34,631 bases of DNA from Streptomyces sp. col6 (GTDB lineage Bacteria; Actinomycetota; Actinomycetes; Streptomycetales; Streptomycetaceae). The stretch spans positions 855,841 through 890,471 of the forward strand of contig NZ_RDBL01000006.1 of assembly GCF_008042035.1 (NCBI RefSeq). Reading direction: 5' to 3'. Under the pieces are notes generated by a model. That model searched no databases, was not told the origin of the DNA, and saw only the letters and a program-made list of their open reading frames with translations. The translations under genes and the position numbers were made by a program. Positions 23,910 to 31,962 of this stretch are shown here, piece after piece (position 1 is the stretch's first letter; each line of letters begins with the position of its first letter).

Positions 23910-26036
23910 TCAGAGCCCCAGCGACCGCTTCAGGAAGTCCACCTGGAGCAGCAGCAGGTTTTCGGCCACCTTCTCCTGCGGGGTCATGTGGGTCACCCCG
24001 CTCAGCGGCAACACCTCGTGCGGCCGGCCGGCGGCGAGCAGCGCCGAGGAGAGCCGCAGGCTGTGCGCGACGACCACGTTGTCGTCCGCCAGGCCGTGGA
24101 TGATCATCATCGGCCGCACCTGCTCGGCCGCGTGCGACAGCCCCTCGTCGGTGACCAGCGAGTTGTACGCGTACACCTCCGGCCGCTTCGCCGGGTCGCC
24201 GAGGTAGCGCTCGGTGTAGTGCGTGTCGTAGAGCCGCTGGTCGGTCACCGGGGCGCCGACGACCGCCGCGTGGAAGACGTCCGGCCGCCGCAGGGCCGCC
24301 ATGCCGGCCAGGAAGCCGCCGTACGACCAGCCCCGGATCGCCACCCGGCCGAGATCCAGCGGGAAGCGCTCCGCGAGCGCGTGCAGGGCCTCCACCTGAT
24401 CGTCGAGGGTGAGCGCCAGATCGTGCTTGACCGCCTTCTCCCAGGCCGGTGAACGGCCCGGTGTGCCGCGGCCGTCCGCGACGACCACGGCGAAGCCCTG
24501 GTCCGCGAACCACTGCGAGGTGAGATGCGGGTTGTGGGCGGCGACGACCCGGCGGCCGTGCGGACCGCCGTACGGGTCCATGAGGACCGGAAGCGGACCG
24601 TCGGACTCCGAGTAGCCGGCGGGGAGCAGCACGGCGCACGGAATCCGCCGTGCGCCCCCTTCGGTGAGCACCGGCCGCGCGGACAGCACCGGCCGCTCCG
24701 CGTGGTTCGCGACGACGGCGATCTCCTTGCCGTCACGCAGCACCCGTGCCGTTGTCCCGGGCCGCTCGGGCGTGGCCGAGACCAGCACCGTCACCCGGCC
24801 GGAACGGACCGCCGTGTGCACGCCGACGCCCTCCGAGACCCGCTCGACGCCCAGCTCGTTGACCCGGTACACATGGCTCTCGCCGGTCTCCGGCGCGGCC
24901 GCCTCCTCGCCCGCCGACGCCGTCACCAGGACGTCCGAGTCCCCGATGTCCAGGACCGCCTGGAGGTGCAGCTGCGCCCCGGTCAGCGGCCGGTCGCCGA
25001 CCGCGAGGACCCGCGCCCCGCCCTCGTCGGCGATCCGCACGAGCCGCCCGTCCGGCGCCCACGCGGGCACCCCGGGGAACAGCTCCAGCCACACCGGGTC
25101 CCCGTCCGCGTGCACGGTCCGGGTCGCCCCGGTCTCCGGGTCCACCGCCAGGCACAGCTGGCTCTCCTGGTCCCGGGCCTGGACGAGCAGCAGCGGAGCC
25201 CCGTACGAGGACCAGTGCACCCGCGCCAGATACGGGAACCGGGCCCGGTCCCACACCACTTCGGTCCGCTTGCCGTCCAGGTCCACCACATGGAGCCCCA
25301 CCACGGCGTTGGGCGTGCCCGCCGCCGGGTACGCGACCTCGGCGGGCCTGCGGTCGGGGTGCGCGGGGTCGGCGATCCACCACCGCCGCACGGGGCTGTC
25401 GTCGACCCGGGCGACGAGCAGCCGGTCCGAGTCCGGCGACCACCAGAAGCCCTGGTGGCGCTGCATCTCCTCGGCCGCGATGAACTCCGCGAGCCCGTAC
25501 GTGACATGGGCATCCTCCGGCTCCGCGAGCGCCCGGTCCGCCTCGCCGGCCGTGGAGACGACGCGCAGCGCGCCCTTGGACACATAGGCGACGTGTCGCC
25601 CGTCCGGGGAGGGGCGCGGATCGATCACCGGGCCGGGCACGGGCAGCGCACGCGCCGTTCCCTCGCGCAGACCGGCGACGTACACCTTCCCGGACAGCGC
25701 GAACGCGGCCAACTCGGCCGCCGCGTCCACCGCGTAGCCCACGATCCCCGCCGAGCCCTCGCGGCTGCGCTCCCGCCGGGCGCGCTCCTGCGCCGACAGA
25801 CGCTCCGCCGAACCGCCCAGCAGCGCCGCCGGATCGGCCACCAGGCGTTCGCGCGGGGCGGCGCCCTCGCTCACGTCCAGCACCCAGAGCCCGCCCGAAC
25901 GGTCGGTGCCGGAACCCGAGCGCAGGTAGACCACGCGTCCACCGTCGGGTGAAACCGTGAACGCGCGTGGTGTCCCGAGGGTGAATCTCATGGTCCGGGC
26001 CAACTGGAGCGGAAACGTGATCTCTGGCGAAGTCAT
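23910..26036 (-). CDS. S9-family (DPP4-like) serine peptidase
   Basis: This 708-aa protein has an N-terminal beta-propeller (about residues 30-430; repeats such as FTVSPDGGRVVYL and PRPSPDGRHVAYVS) and a C-terminal alpha/beta hydrolase domain. The nucleophile is Ser571 in IRGWSYGGF, with Asp651/Asp652 in HGLADDNV and His683 in LSGVTHM, the S9 order Ser-Asp-His. An EE pair in the AEFIAAEEMQRHQGF segment resembles the Glu-Glu motif by which DPP4 enzymes bind the peptide N-terminus, so dipeptidyl or tripeptidyl peptidase activity is likely. There is no signal peptide, so it is expected in the cytoplasm, where it could trim peptides brought in by the importers next door. The ATG at 26036 has only a weak ribosome site. 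Confidence 0.92.
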   Translation of the reverse strand: MTSPEITFPLQLARTMRFTLGTPRAFTVSPDGGRVVYLRSGSGTDRSGGLWVLDVSEGAAPRERLVADPAALLGGSAERLSAQERARRERSREGSAGIVGYAVDAAAELAAFALSGKVYVAGLREGTARALPVPGPVIDPRPSPDGRHVAYVSKGALRVVSTAGEADRALAEPEDAHVTYGLAEFIAAEEMQRHQGFWWSPDSDRLLVARVDDSPVRRWWIADPAHPDRRPAEVAYPAAGTPNAVVGLHVVDLDGKRTEVVWDRARFPYLARVHWSSYGAPLLLVQARDQESQLCLAVDPETGATRTVHADGDPVWLELFPGVPAWAPDGRLVRIADEGGARVLAVGDRPLTGAQLHLQAVLDIGDSDVLVTASAGEEAAAPETGESHVYRVNELGVERVSEGVGVHTAVRSGRVTVLVSATPERPGTTARVLRDGKEIAVVANHAERPVLSARPVLTEGGARRIPCAVLLPAGYSESDGPLPVLMDPYGGPHGRRVVAAHNPHLTSQWFADQGFAVVVADGRGTPGRSPAWEKAVKHDLALTLDDQVEALHALAERFPLDLGRVAIRGWSYGGFLAGMAALRRPDVFHAAVVGAPVTDQRLYDTHYTERYLGDPAKRPEVYAYNSLVTDEGLSHAAEQVRPMMIIHGLADDNVVVAHSLRLSSALLAAGRPHEVLPLSGVTHMTPQEKVAENLLLLQVDFLKRSLGL

Positions 26037-26105
26037 GCGCCGAACCTATCGGCCGCCCCCGGCCGTGCGCCCCTCGTGCTGCTGTGCCCCGAACAATGCG
26101 GTGCC

Positions 26106-26124
26106 ACGGATAGTTAAGATCCGT
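26106..26124. promoter_or_regulatory. Inverted repeat and -10-like box between divergent genes
   Basis: ACGGAT (26106-26111) and ATCCGT (26119-26124) are perfect arms around AGTTAAG in the 163-bp region between the S9 peptidase and the 64-aa gene. The right half includes TAAGAT (26115-26120), a good -10 match for the rightward gene; no matching -35 was seen. It may be an operator over that promoter. Confidence 0.35.
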
Positions 26125-26199
26125 AGCGCTCGGTGGGTATGAACCTGCTGGCTCCTGTGTGCTGCCCGTCCCCGACCGTACAGATGGAGGTGAACCGCC

Positions 26200-26394
26200 G
26201 TGGCGCTCTCGATTTCGGCGGTGGTGCTGCTGGCGATCATCGTCTTCCTGCTGATCCGGAAGTCCGGACTGAAGGGAGGACATGCGGTCGTCTGCGCGCT
26301 GCTCGGTTTCTATCTCGCCAGTTCGTCCATCGCGCCCACCATCTCCGAGCTGACCACGAATGTGGCCGGCATGATCGGGGACATCAAGTTCTGA
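26200..26394 (+). CDS. Small membrane protein (64 aa), function unknown
   Basis: The start is GTG 26200 with GGAGG at 26186-26190. The protein has one clear N-terminal TM helix (ISAVVLLAIIVFLLI), a basic turn RKSGLKGGH, and a second hydrophobic segment AVVCALLGFYLASSSI, ending with a polar TTNVAGMIGDIKF. The good ribosome site, codon bias and compact hydrophobic layout support a real gene. It resembles small two-helix membrane proteins found in Streptomyces and their integrative elements, but I cannot assign a function. It is divergent from the S9 peptidase and lies 81 bp before mshB. Confidence 0.75.
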   Translation: MALSISAVVLLAIIVFLLIRKSGLKGGHAVVCALLGFYLASSSIAPTISELTTNVAGMIGDIKF

Positions 26395-26462
26395 CGCCGT
26401 CGCCTCTCGCGGCATCATTGCCCGCAGCCCGGCCGCCGTCGTCCGGGGAGGCCGCCGGCTCG

Positions 26463-26468
26463 TAGGGT
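26463..26468 (+). promoter_or_regulatory. -10 element TAGGGT of mshB (leaderless mRNA likely)
   Basis: TAGGGT fits the actinobacterial -10 consensus TAnnnT and ends 7 bp before the mshB ATG at 26476. That spacing places transcription start at or next to the A of ATG, so mshB is probably translated from a leaderless mRNA. No -35 match was seen. Confidence 0.45.
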
Positions 26469-26475
26469 GGTCCCC

Positions 26476-27375
26476 ATGACGGACCTCCCCGCCCGGCGGC
26501 TGCTCCTGGTGCACGCGCACCCGGACGACGAGTCGATCAACAACGGCGCCACCATGGCCAGGTACGTGGCCGAAGGCGCCCTGGTCACGCTGGTGACCTG
26601 CACGCTCGGCGAGGAGGGCGAGATCATCCCGCCCGCGCTCGCCCCTCTCGCCGCGGACCGGGACGACACCCTGGGCCCCCACCGCCGCGGCGAACTGGCG
26701 GCGGCCATGAAGGAACTGGGCGTCACCGATCACCGCTTCCTCGGCGGCGCCGGCCGCTACCGGGACTCCGGGATGATGGGCGCCGAGCAGAACCACCGCC
26801 CCGGCGCCTTCTGGGCGGCCGACGTGGACGAGGCCGCCGGACACCTCGTCGAGGTCATCCGCGAGGTGCGCCCCCAGGTCCTGGTGACGTACGACCCCGA
26901 CGGGGGCTACGGGCACCCCGACCACATCCAGGCCCACCGGGTCGCCACCCGCGCCGCGGAACTGGCCGCCGACGCGGCGTACCGCCCCGGTGCGGCGGCC
27001 CCGCACACCATCGCCAAGGTCTACTGGAACCGGGTGCCGCGCACGGTCGCCGAGGAGCGGTTCGCCGCCCTGCGGGCCGAGGCCGCCGGTGCCTTCCCGG
27101 GGATCGCCGCGATCGAGGACGTGCCGGGTGTGGTGGACGACGCCCTGGTCACCACCGAGATCGACGGTGCCGGGTACGAGGACGCCAAGGCCGCCGCGAT
27201 GCGGGCGCACGTCACCCAGATCGCCCTCCAGGGACCCTATTTCGCGCTGTCGAACGACCTGGGCCAGCCCGTCTTCACCACCGAGTACTACGAGTTGACC
27301 GCCGGAACCCCGGGCGCCCCGGCGGGCACGCGCGAACGCGACCTCTTCGCGGGTGTGGCGGGGGCGGACCGGTGA
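26476..27375 (+). CDS. mshB: MshB, mycothiol-biosynthesis GlcNAc-inositol deacetylase
   Basis: This 299-aa PIG-L-family zinc deacetylase has the N-terminal motif VHAHPDDES, giving metal ligands His15 and Asp18 with Asp17 as likely general base. The third ligand is His150 in GYGHPDHIQ. MshB removes the acetyl group from N-acetylglucosaminyl-inositol, a step of mycothiol synthesis, the main thiol of actinobacteria. The length and the long [24 protein letters not shown] insert match MshB rather than the shorter Mca or BshB proteins. The ATG at 26476 is preferred over a GTG at 26467 because the latter overlaps the predicted -10. Its stop overlaps the next gene by 4 nt. Confidence 0.93.
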   Translation: MTDLPARRLLLVHAHPDDESINNGATMARYVAEGALVTLVTCTLGEEGEIIPPALAPLAADRDDTLGPHRRGELAAAMKELGVTDHRFLGGAGRYRDSGMMGAEQNHRPGAFWAADVDEAAGHLVEVIREVRPQVLVTYDPDGGYGHPDHIQAHRVATRAAELAADAAYRPGAAAPHTIAKVYWNRVPRTVAEERFAALRAEAAGAFPGIAAIEDVPGVVDDALVTTEIDGAGYEDAKAAAMRAHVTQIALQGPYFALSNDLGQPVFTTEYYELTAGTPGAPAGTRERDLFAGVAGADR

Positions 27376-27827
27376 GCGGCAGCAGCAGGGCGCGCGCCGG
27401 CGACAGCCGGACCGATGCGCAGAAGAAGGACATTCCGGCCACGGGCCTGGCCGCGCCCCTCAACCCCGCCCGGATCGCGGCCCTGTTCGGCCTCGTGGTC
27501 CTCGGCGCCGTCGTGGGCATCGCGGGGGCCCTCGTCCAGCCCGCGTGGTTCCCGGGCGGGGTGCTGCTCGCCCTGGCGGCGGCGGCCGGTCTCTTCCACG
27601 GCGGCCGCACGCTGACGGGTACCCAGCCCGGGGCCCTGGCCCCGGCGGCGGGATGGCTGATTTCAGTCATCGTTCTGCTCAGTGGACGGCCCGAAGGGGA
27701 CTATGTCTTCGGGGACGCGCTCGGCCTCGGCATCTTCCTGCTGGGCGGAATGGCCATCGCTGTGATCTGCGCCACCATGCCGCGATCGCCCCGGCAGCGG
27801 GCCGACAGCGGCCGACCTGCCAAGTAA
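27372..27827 (+). CDS. DUF6113-like membrane protein
   Basis: This 151-aa protein has a polar N-terminus of about 30 residues followed by four hydrophobic segments ([76 protein letters not shown]). The GTG start overlaps the mshB stop (GTGA), so it is cotranscribed and probably translationally coupled with mshB. A DUF6113 protein downstream of mshB is what I recall from other Streptomyces; no function is known. A link to mycothiol is only guilt by association. The 165 bp after it contain no gene that I can support. Confidence 0.8.
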   Translation: MSGSSRARAGDSRTDAQKKDIPATGLAAPLNPARIAALFGLVVLGAVVGIAGALVQPAWFPGGVLLALAAAAGLFHGGRTLTGTQPGALAPAAGWLISVIVLLSGRPEGDYVFGDALGLGIFLLGGMAIAVICATMPRSPRQRADSGRPAK

Positions 27828-27992
27828 TGTGCTCCGTCCGATCCCGTAATGCCCCCTGTCCGTCGGGGGGGTGCGCAGTCGTTTCCCCCGGTCGCGGGGT
27901 GTGTACCGGCGGCGGCCAGTATGGTGGTTCGCGCGCCCGAGCTGCGGCACGGGGGAAGGTACGGGCGGCGGAGCCAATCGGGAGAACCTGCT

Positions 27993-30119
27993 TTGAGTCG
28001 TGAAACTGACAGTTCGTCCTCCGGGCCCCAGGGTCGCGGGGGAGCCGCGTACCCCTCGGGTACGCCGCCGTACGGATCCCGCCAGTATCCGTCGCTGCAC
28101 CCGTCGCAGGACGCCCCGGAGGGGGTCCCGGAACCTGCCGGTCCGGACCGGTCCGAAGAGCCGAAGACCGAGACGACCCTGACGACGCGTATCCGGATCA
28201 ACATCCCGGGATCGCGCCCCATCCCGCCGGTTGTCATGCGTACGCCCATGAGCGACGCGGACGGCGGCGGCGAGCGCACCGGCTCGACCCCGCGTCCCGA
28301 CGCCCCGGCACCGGGCGGCGCACCCGAACCGTCCCGGGCACCGGCCGCGGAGCCCGGCGAGAACGCGGCCCCGGCGGCGGACTCCGGCGAGAAGCCGGCC
28401 AAGGAGAAGAGCGGCAGCGACTGGTTCGCCCCGCGCAAGCCCCCGGCTGCCGCGAAGCCCGCGGACGGCGGACCCGGCGACACGGACGGCGCGGGCTTCC
28501 CGGCACCGGGCGTTCCCGGCGGCCCCGGTGGCGTTGCGGGCCCCGGCGGTCCCGGTGCTCCGGCGGGCCCCGGTGCTCCGGCGGGCCCCGGCGCTCCGGC
28601 CGGTCCCGGTGGTCCGGCGGCCGGAGGTCCCGGTGCCCAGCCCGGCGGATCCCTGCCCGGCCGGGTCACCCCGCCCTCGGGACCCCGCACCGACCTTCCG
28701 TACTTCACGGACGGCCCGCAGCGCGACTTCCCGGAGGGACCGGGCGGCCCGCGCTCCACGCCGGACCTCGGCGTCCGCACCCCGGGCCCGGCCGGCCCCA
28801 CCACGGGCCCGGTCACCGGCACCTCGGCGCTCACCCCGAACCTCGACGGACCCGGCCCCTTCCCGCCGGGTCCCGGCCCGCAGAACCCGGGCGGCCCCGG
28901 ACCGGGCGGCCCCGGACCCGGCGGTGTGCCGCCGCGCATGTCCGACGACACCGCCGTGCTCACCCCGCAGTTCGCGCCGCCCCCGGGCGGGCCGGGCGAC
29001 AACGTCTCGGGTGACACGCTGAACAGCGGCATCCCCGTCGTGCCCGGCGACCGGAACGTCCCGGGCGACCCGATGGGCACCGGCCCCGTCGGCCCCGGTG
29101 GCCCCGGGGGCGTCGCGCCGCAGCAGCCCGCGCCCGCCGCGCGCAACGCGCCGAAGCCGGCCCCCGCCAAGAAGGGCCGCTCGAAGCTGGTCCTGCTCGG
29201 TGCCGCGGCCGTCTTCCTGCTCGGTGTCGCGTACGGCGCCGGACTGCTGATGAACCACTCCGACGTGCCCAAGGGCACCACCGTCCTCGGCGTCGACATC
29301 GGCGGCGGCACGAAGGAGGACGGCGTCGAGAAGCTGGACGCCGCGCTCGCCAAGCGTGCCGCGACCCCGCTGAAGCTGAGTGTGGACGGCAAGGAGGCGC
29401 AGCTCGCGCCGGACAAGGCGGGGCTCTCCCTGGACAGCCAGGCCACCGTGCGCTCGGCCGCGGGCAGCGACTACAACCCGGTCTCCGTCATCGGCTCGCT
29501 CTTCGGCGGCGAGCGGACCGTCGAACCGGTCCTCCCGGTCGACGAGGAGAAGCTCGGCGTCGCGCTCCAGGACCTGGCCGGTGTCTCGGGCACCGCGCAG
29601 GACGGCACGATCAAGTTCGAGCCAGGCAAGGCCGTCGCCGTACCGGGCAAGGCGGGCAAGGCGCTCGACGTGAACAAGTCGGTGGTCTCCGTACGGGACG
29701 CCTACCGCGCCCAGGTCGAGACCGGCCGCACGAACAGCGTCGAACTGCCCGTCGTCACCAAGGAACCCACCATCACCCAGGCCGAACTGGACCGGGCGAT
29801 GACGGAGTTCGCCAAGCCGGCGATGTCCGGTCTGGTGGTCATCAGGGCCGGCGGGAAGGAGATCCCGTTCGGCCCGGCGAAGTCGCTGCCGCAGATCCTG
29901 TCGATGAAGGCGATCGACGGCAAGCTCGTCGACTACTACGACAAGAAGGCCATCGAGCGGCTCTGCGCCGGTGTCTTCGACGGCGTCATGATCACCAAGG
30001 GCGACGGCAAGAAGCACCAGCTCAGCGCGGACGACATCGCCTTCGCGATGAAGGGCGCGCTGCTCGGCAAGACCCCCGCCGAGCGCACCGTCACGATCGA
30101 CCTCGACGGCAACGGCTGA
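27993..30119 (+). CDS. Low-complexity membrane protein with YoaR/VanW-type extracellular domain
   Basis: This 708-aa protein has three parts. Residues 1 to about 390 are cytoplasmic low-complexity sequence rich in Pro, Gly, Ala and Ser, including a GAPAGP repeat. One TM helix follows (LVLLGAAAVFLLGVAYGAGLLM, near residue 400). The extracellular part of about 290 residues begins KGTTVLGVDIGGGTKEDGVEKLDAALAKRA, the start typical of the putative peptidoglycan-binding domain (PG_binding_4) of YoaR/VanW proteins. The VanW domain itself is absent. The start is TTG 27993 with GGGAGA at 27980-27985, giving (M)SRETDSSSSGPQGRGG; upstream ATGs at 27849 and 27921 lack ribosome sites. It probably binds or senses the cell wall. 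A terminator follows. Confidence 0.82.
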   Translation: MSRETDSSSSGPQGRGGAAYPSGTPPYGSRQYPSLHPSQDAPEGVPEPAGPDRSEEPKTETTLTTRIRINIPGSRPIPPVVMRTPMSDADGGGERTGSTPRPDAPAPGGAPEPSRAPAAEPGENAAPAADSGEKPAKEKSGSDWFAPRKPPAAAKPADGGPGDTDGAGFPAPGVPGGPGGVAGPGGPGAPAGPGAPAGPGAPAGPGGPAAGGPGAQPGGSLPGRVTPPSGPRTDLPYFTDGPQRDFPEGPGGPRSTPDLGVRTPGPAGPTTGPVTGTSALTPNLDGPGPFPPGPGPQNPGGPGPGGPGPGGVPPRMSDDTAVLTPQFAPPPGGPGDNVSGDTLNSGIPVVPGDRNVPGDPMGTGPVGPGGPGGVAPQQPAPAARNAPKPAPAKKGRSKLVLLGAAAVFLLGVAYGAGLLMNHSDVPKGTTVLGVDIGGGTKEDGVEKLDAALAKRAATPLKLSVDGKEAQLAPDKAGLSLDSQATVRSAAGSDYNPVSVIGSLFGGERTVEPVLPVDEEKLGVALQDLAGVSGTAQDGTIKFEPGKAVAVPGKAGKALDVNKSVVSVRDAYRAQVETGRTNSVELPVVTKEPTITQAELDRAMTEFAKPAMSGLVVIRAGGKEIPFGPAKSLPQILSMKAIDGKLVDYYDKKAIERLCAGVFDGVMITKGDGKKHQLSADDIAFAMKGALLGKTPAERTVTIDLDGNG
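28554..28607 (+). repeat. 18-bp tandem repeat coding GAPAGP
   Basis: GGTGCTCCGGCGGGCCCC occurs exactly at 28554-28571 and 28572-28589, and with three changes at 28590-28607. Each copy codes for Gly-Ala-Pro-Ala-Gly-Pro. Repeat number may vary between strains. Confidence 0.85.
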
Positions 30120-30141
30120 CCGGCCCGCACCGCACGCCGCC

Positions 30142-30171
30142 CGCCCCCGCCCGGACCTCCGGCCGGGGGCG
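30142..30171 (+). terminator. Terminator after the YoaR-type gene
   Basis: CGCCCCCG (30142-30149) pairs with CGGGGGCG (30164-30171). After one C-C mismatch the stem continues with CCGG/CCGG and an ACCT loop. It begins 23 nt after the stop. Confidence 0.75.
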
Positions 30172-30202
30172 GCGGCGTACCGGGACGGGGCAGCGCACAC
30201 CC

Positions 30203-30230
30203 GTCATCCCCGGCGCATGACATCTGTCAT
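30203..30230. promoter_or_regulatory. Three GTCAT/ATGAC half-sites upstream of the ABC-2/two-component operon
   Basis: The perfect 14-bp palindrome ATGACATCTGTCAT (30217-30230) is preceded by another half-site GTCAT (30203-30207). This gives inverted pairs with 9-bp and 2-bp spacing. It lies 60 bp upstream of the exporter ATPase start. NarL-type regulators often bind such short inverted half-sites, so it is a good candidate for feedback by the response regulator encoded at the end of the operon. Confidence 0.5.
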
Positions 30231-30289
30231 CCCGTATCCACGACCGCTGACCCTGCCGCGCGCACCCCCCGGTCGGCCACGCTGGACGC

Positions 30290-31225
30290 ATGACAACGAC
30301 AGCCACCGAAGCGACCGCGGCAAGGACCGCGGTGGTCAGCTTCGACCAGGTCACCAAGGCCTACGGGGACGTGCGCGCCGTCGACGGGCTCACGCTGGAC
30401 CTGCACCCCGGCGAGACCGTGGCGCTGCTCGGCCCCAACGGAGCCGGCAAGTCCTCCACCCTCGACCTCCTCCTCGGTCTGCGCCCCGCGGACTCCGGCA
30501 CCGTCCGCCTCTTCGGCACCACCCCGCAGCAGGCCATCACGGCCGGCCGGGTCGGCGCGATGCTCCAGAGCGGCGGCCTGATGGAGGACGTCACCGTCGA
30601 GGAACTGGTCCGGCTCGCCTGCGACCTGCACCCGCGCCCCCACCCGGTCAGCGAGGTGCTGGCGCGCGCGGGCATCGCGTCGATCGCCGGCCGGATGGTC
30701 AACAAGCTCTCGGGCGGCCAGGAGCAGCGCGTACGGTTCGCGCTCGCCACCGCCGGTGCCAACGACCTCATCGTGCTCGACGAACCGACCACCGGTATGG
30801 ACGTCACCGCCCGCCAGGCCTTCTGGGCCACCATGCGCGAGCAGGCCGAGCAGGGCCGTACCGTCCTGTTCGCCACCCACTACCTCGAAGAGGCCGACGC
30901 CATCGCCGACCGCGTCCTCGTCCTGCACAAGGGCCGCCTCCTCGCCGACGGCACCGCCGCCGAGATCAAGGCGAAGGCCGGGGCCCGCCGGATCTCCTTC
31001 GAGCTGGAGGGCGCGATCGACGAAGCGGCCCTGCGCGCGCTGCCGTTCCTCTCCACGCTCGACATCAGCGGCCGCCGGGTGCGCATCCAGTCGCACAACG
31101 CCGACGCGACCGTCCACGCCGTCTACGGCCTCGGCCTCTACCCGCGCGAGCTGGAAGTCGCCGGACTCGGCCTGGAGCAGGCCTTCGTCGCCATCACCGA
31201 GGCCGAGGAGGCCAGGACCGCATGA
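30290..31225 (+). CDS. ABC-2 exporter ATP-binding protein
   Basis: This 311-aa ATPase is of the drug/antibiotic exporter (DrrA/CcmA-like) type: VVSFDQVTKAYGDVRAVDGL, Walker A GPNGAGKS, signature LSGGQEQR, Walker B LIVLDEPTTGMD and ATHYLEEAD, with a C-terminal extension of about 80 residues. It energises the permease encoded next. No clear Shine-Dalgarno site precedes the ATG at 30290 (only GGAC very close), and a CACGCT box sits 7 bp before it, so the mRNA may be leaderless. The stop overlaps the permease start (ATGA). Substrate unknown; partnership with a DesK/LiaS-like kinase suggests response to an envelope or drug signal. Confidence 0.94.
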   Translation: MTTTATEATAARTAVVSFDQVTKAYGDVRAVDGLTLDLHPGETVALLGPNGAGKSSTLDLLLGLRPADSGTVRLFGTTPQQAITAGRVGAMLQSGGLMEDVTVEELVRLACDLHPRPHPVSEVLARAGIASIAGRMVNKLSGGQEQRVRFALATAGANDLIVLDEPTTGMDVTARQAFWATMREQAEQGRTVLFATHYLEEADAIADRVLVLHKGRLLADGTAAEIKAKAGARRISFELEGAIDEAALRALPFLSTLDISGRRVRIQSHNADATVHAVYGLGLYPRELEVAGLGLEQAFVAITEAEEARTA

Positions 31226-31962
31226 ACACGCTCATCAGGCTCGAAGTGACCCGCACCCTGCGGAACAAGAAGTTCATGTTCTTCTCGGTCATCTACCCCT
31301 CGGTGATCTACCTGTTGATCTCCGGCACCCAGAACGACACCGACAAGATCCCGCACACCGATCTGACCCTGCAGTCCTTCTTCATGGTCTCCATGGCGTC
31401 GTTCGGCGCGCTGACCGCCGTCCTCATGGGCAACAGCGAACGCATCGCCAAGGAGCGGGAGAAGGGCTGGGTGCGCCAGCTGCGGCTGACCGCGCTGCCC
31501 GGCCGCGGCTACGTCCTGGCGAAGATCGCCAGCGCCGCCATGGTCACCCTGCCCTGCATCGTCGTCGTCTTCCTCGTCGCCGCCTCGGTCAAGCACGTCC
31601 GCTTCGACCTGTGGCAGTGGTTCGCGCTGACCGGAGTCATCTGGGCCGGCTCGCTGGTCTTCGCCGCGCTCGGCGTCGCCATCGGCTACCTCGCCAGCGG
31701 GGACGCGGTCCGCCCGGTCACCATGATCATCTACTTCGGGCTCTCCATCCTCGGCGGCCTGTGGATGCCCAGCGCCACCTTCCCCCAGTGGCTCCAGAAC
31801 GTGTCCGAGTGGCTTCCCACGCACGCGTACGCTGCACTCGGCCAGGCCGTCGAGATGGGCGGCGCGCCGCACGCCAGGGACGTCGCCGTCCTCTGCGCCT
31901 ACTTCCTGCTCTTCGCGGGCGGCGCGGCCTGGCTCTACCGGAAGGACACGTTGAAGGCGTGA
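31222..31962 (+). CDS. ABC-2 exporter permease
   Basis: This 246-aa membrane protein has six hydrophobic segments, as expected for an ABC-2 permease: LRNKKFMFFSVIYPSVIYLLI, SFFMVSMASFGALTAVLMG, IASAAMVTLPCIVVVFLVAAS, FALTGVIWAGSLVFAALGVAIGYLAS, VTMIIYFGLSILGGLWMP, and DVAVLCAYFLLFAGGAAWLY. The cytoplasmic ERIAKEREKGWVRQLRLTALP loop is typical of the family. The ATG overlaps the ATPase stop and its own stop overlaps the kinase GTG, so four genes form a tightly coupled unit. Confidence 0.92.
   Translation: MNTLIRLEVTRTLRNKKFMFFSVIYPSVIYLLISGTQNDTDKIPHTDLTLQSFFMVSMASFGALTAVLMGNSERIAKEREKGWVRQLRLTALPGRGYVLAKIASAAMVTLPCIVVVFLVAASVKHVRFDLWQWFALTGVIWAGSLVFAALGVAIGYLASGDAVRPVTMIIYFGLSILGGLWMPSATFPQWLQNVSEWLPTHAYAALGQAVEMGGAPHARDVAVLCAYFLLFAGGAAWLYRKDTLKA

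Noticed and set aside
28547..28620. Collagen-like Gly-X-Y repeat
   Set aside because: The repeat is GAPAGP, so Gly does not occur at every third residue; it is simple low-complexity sequence.
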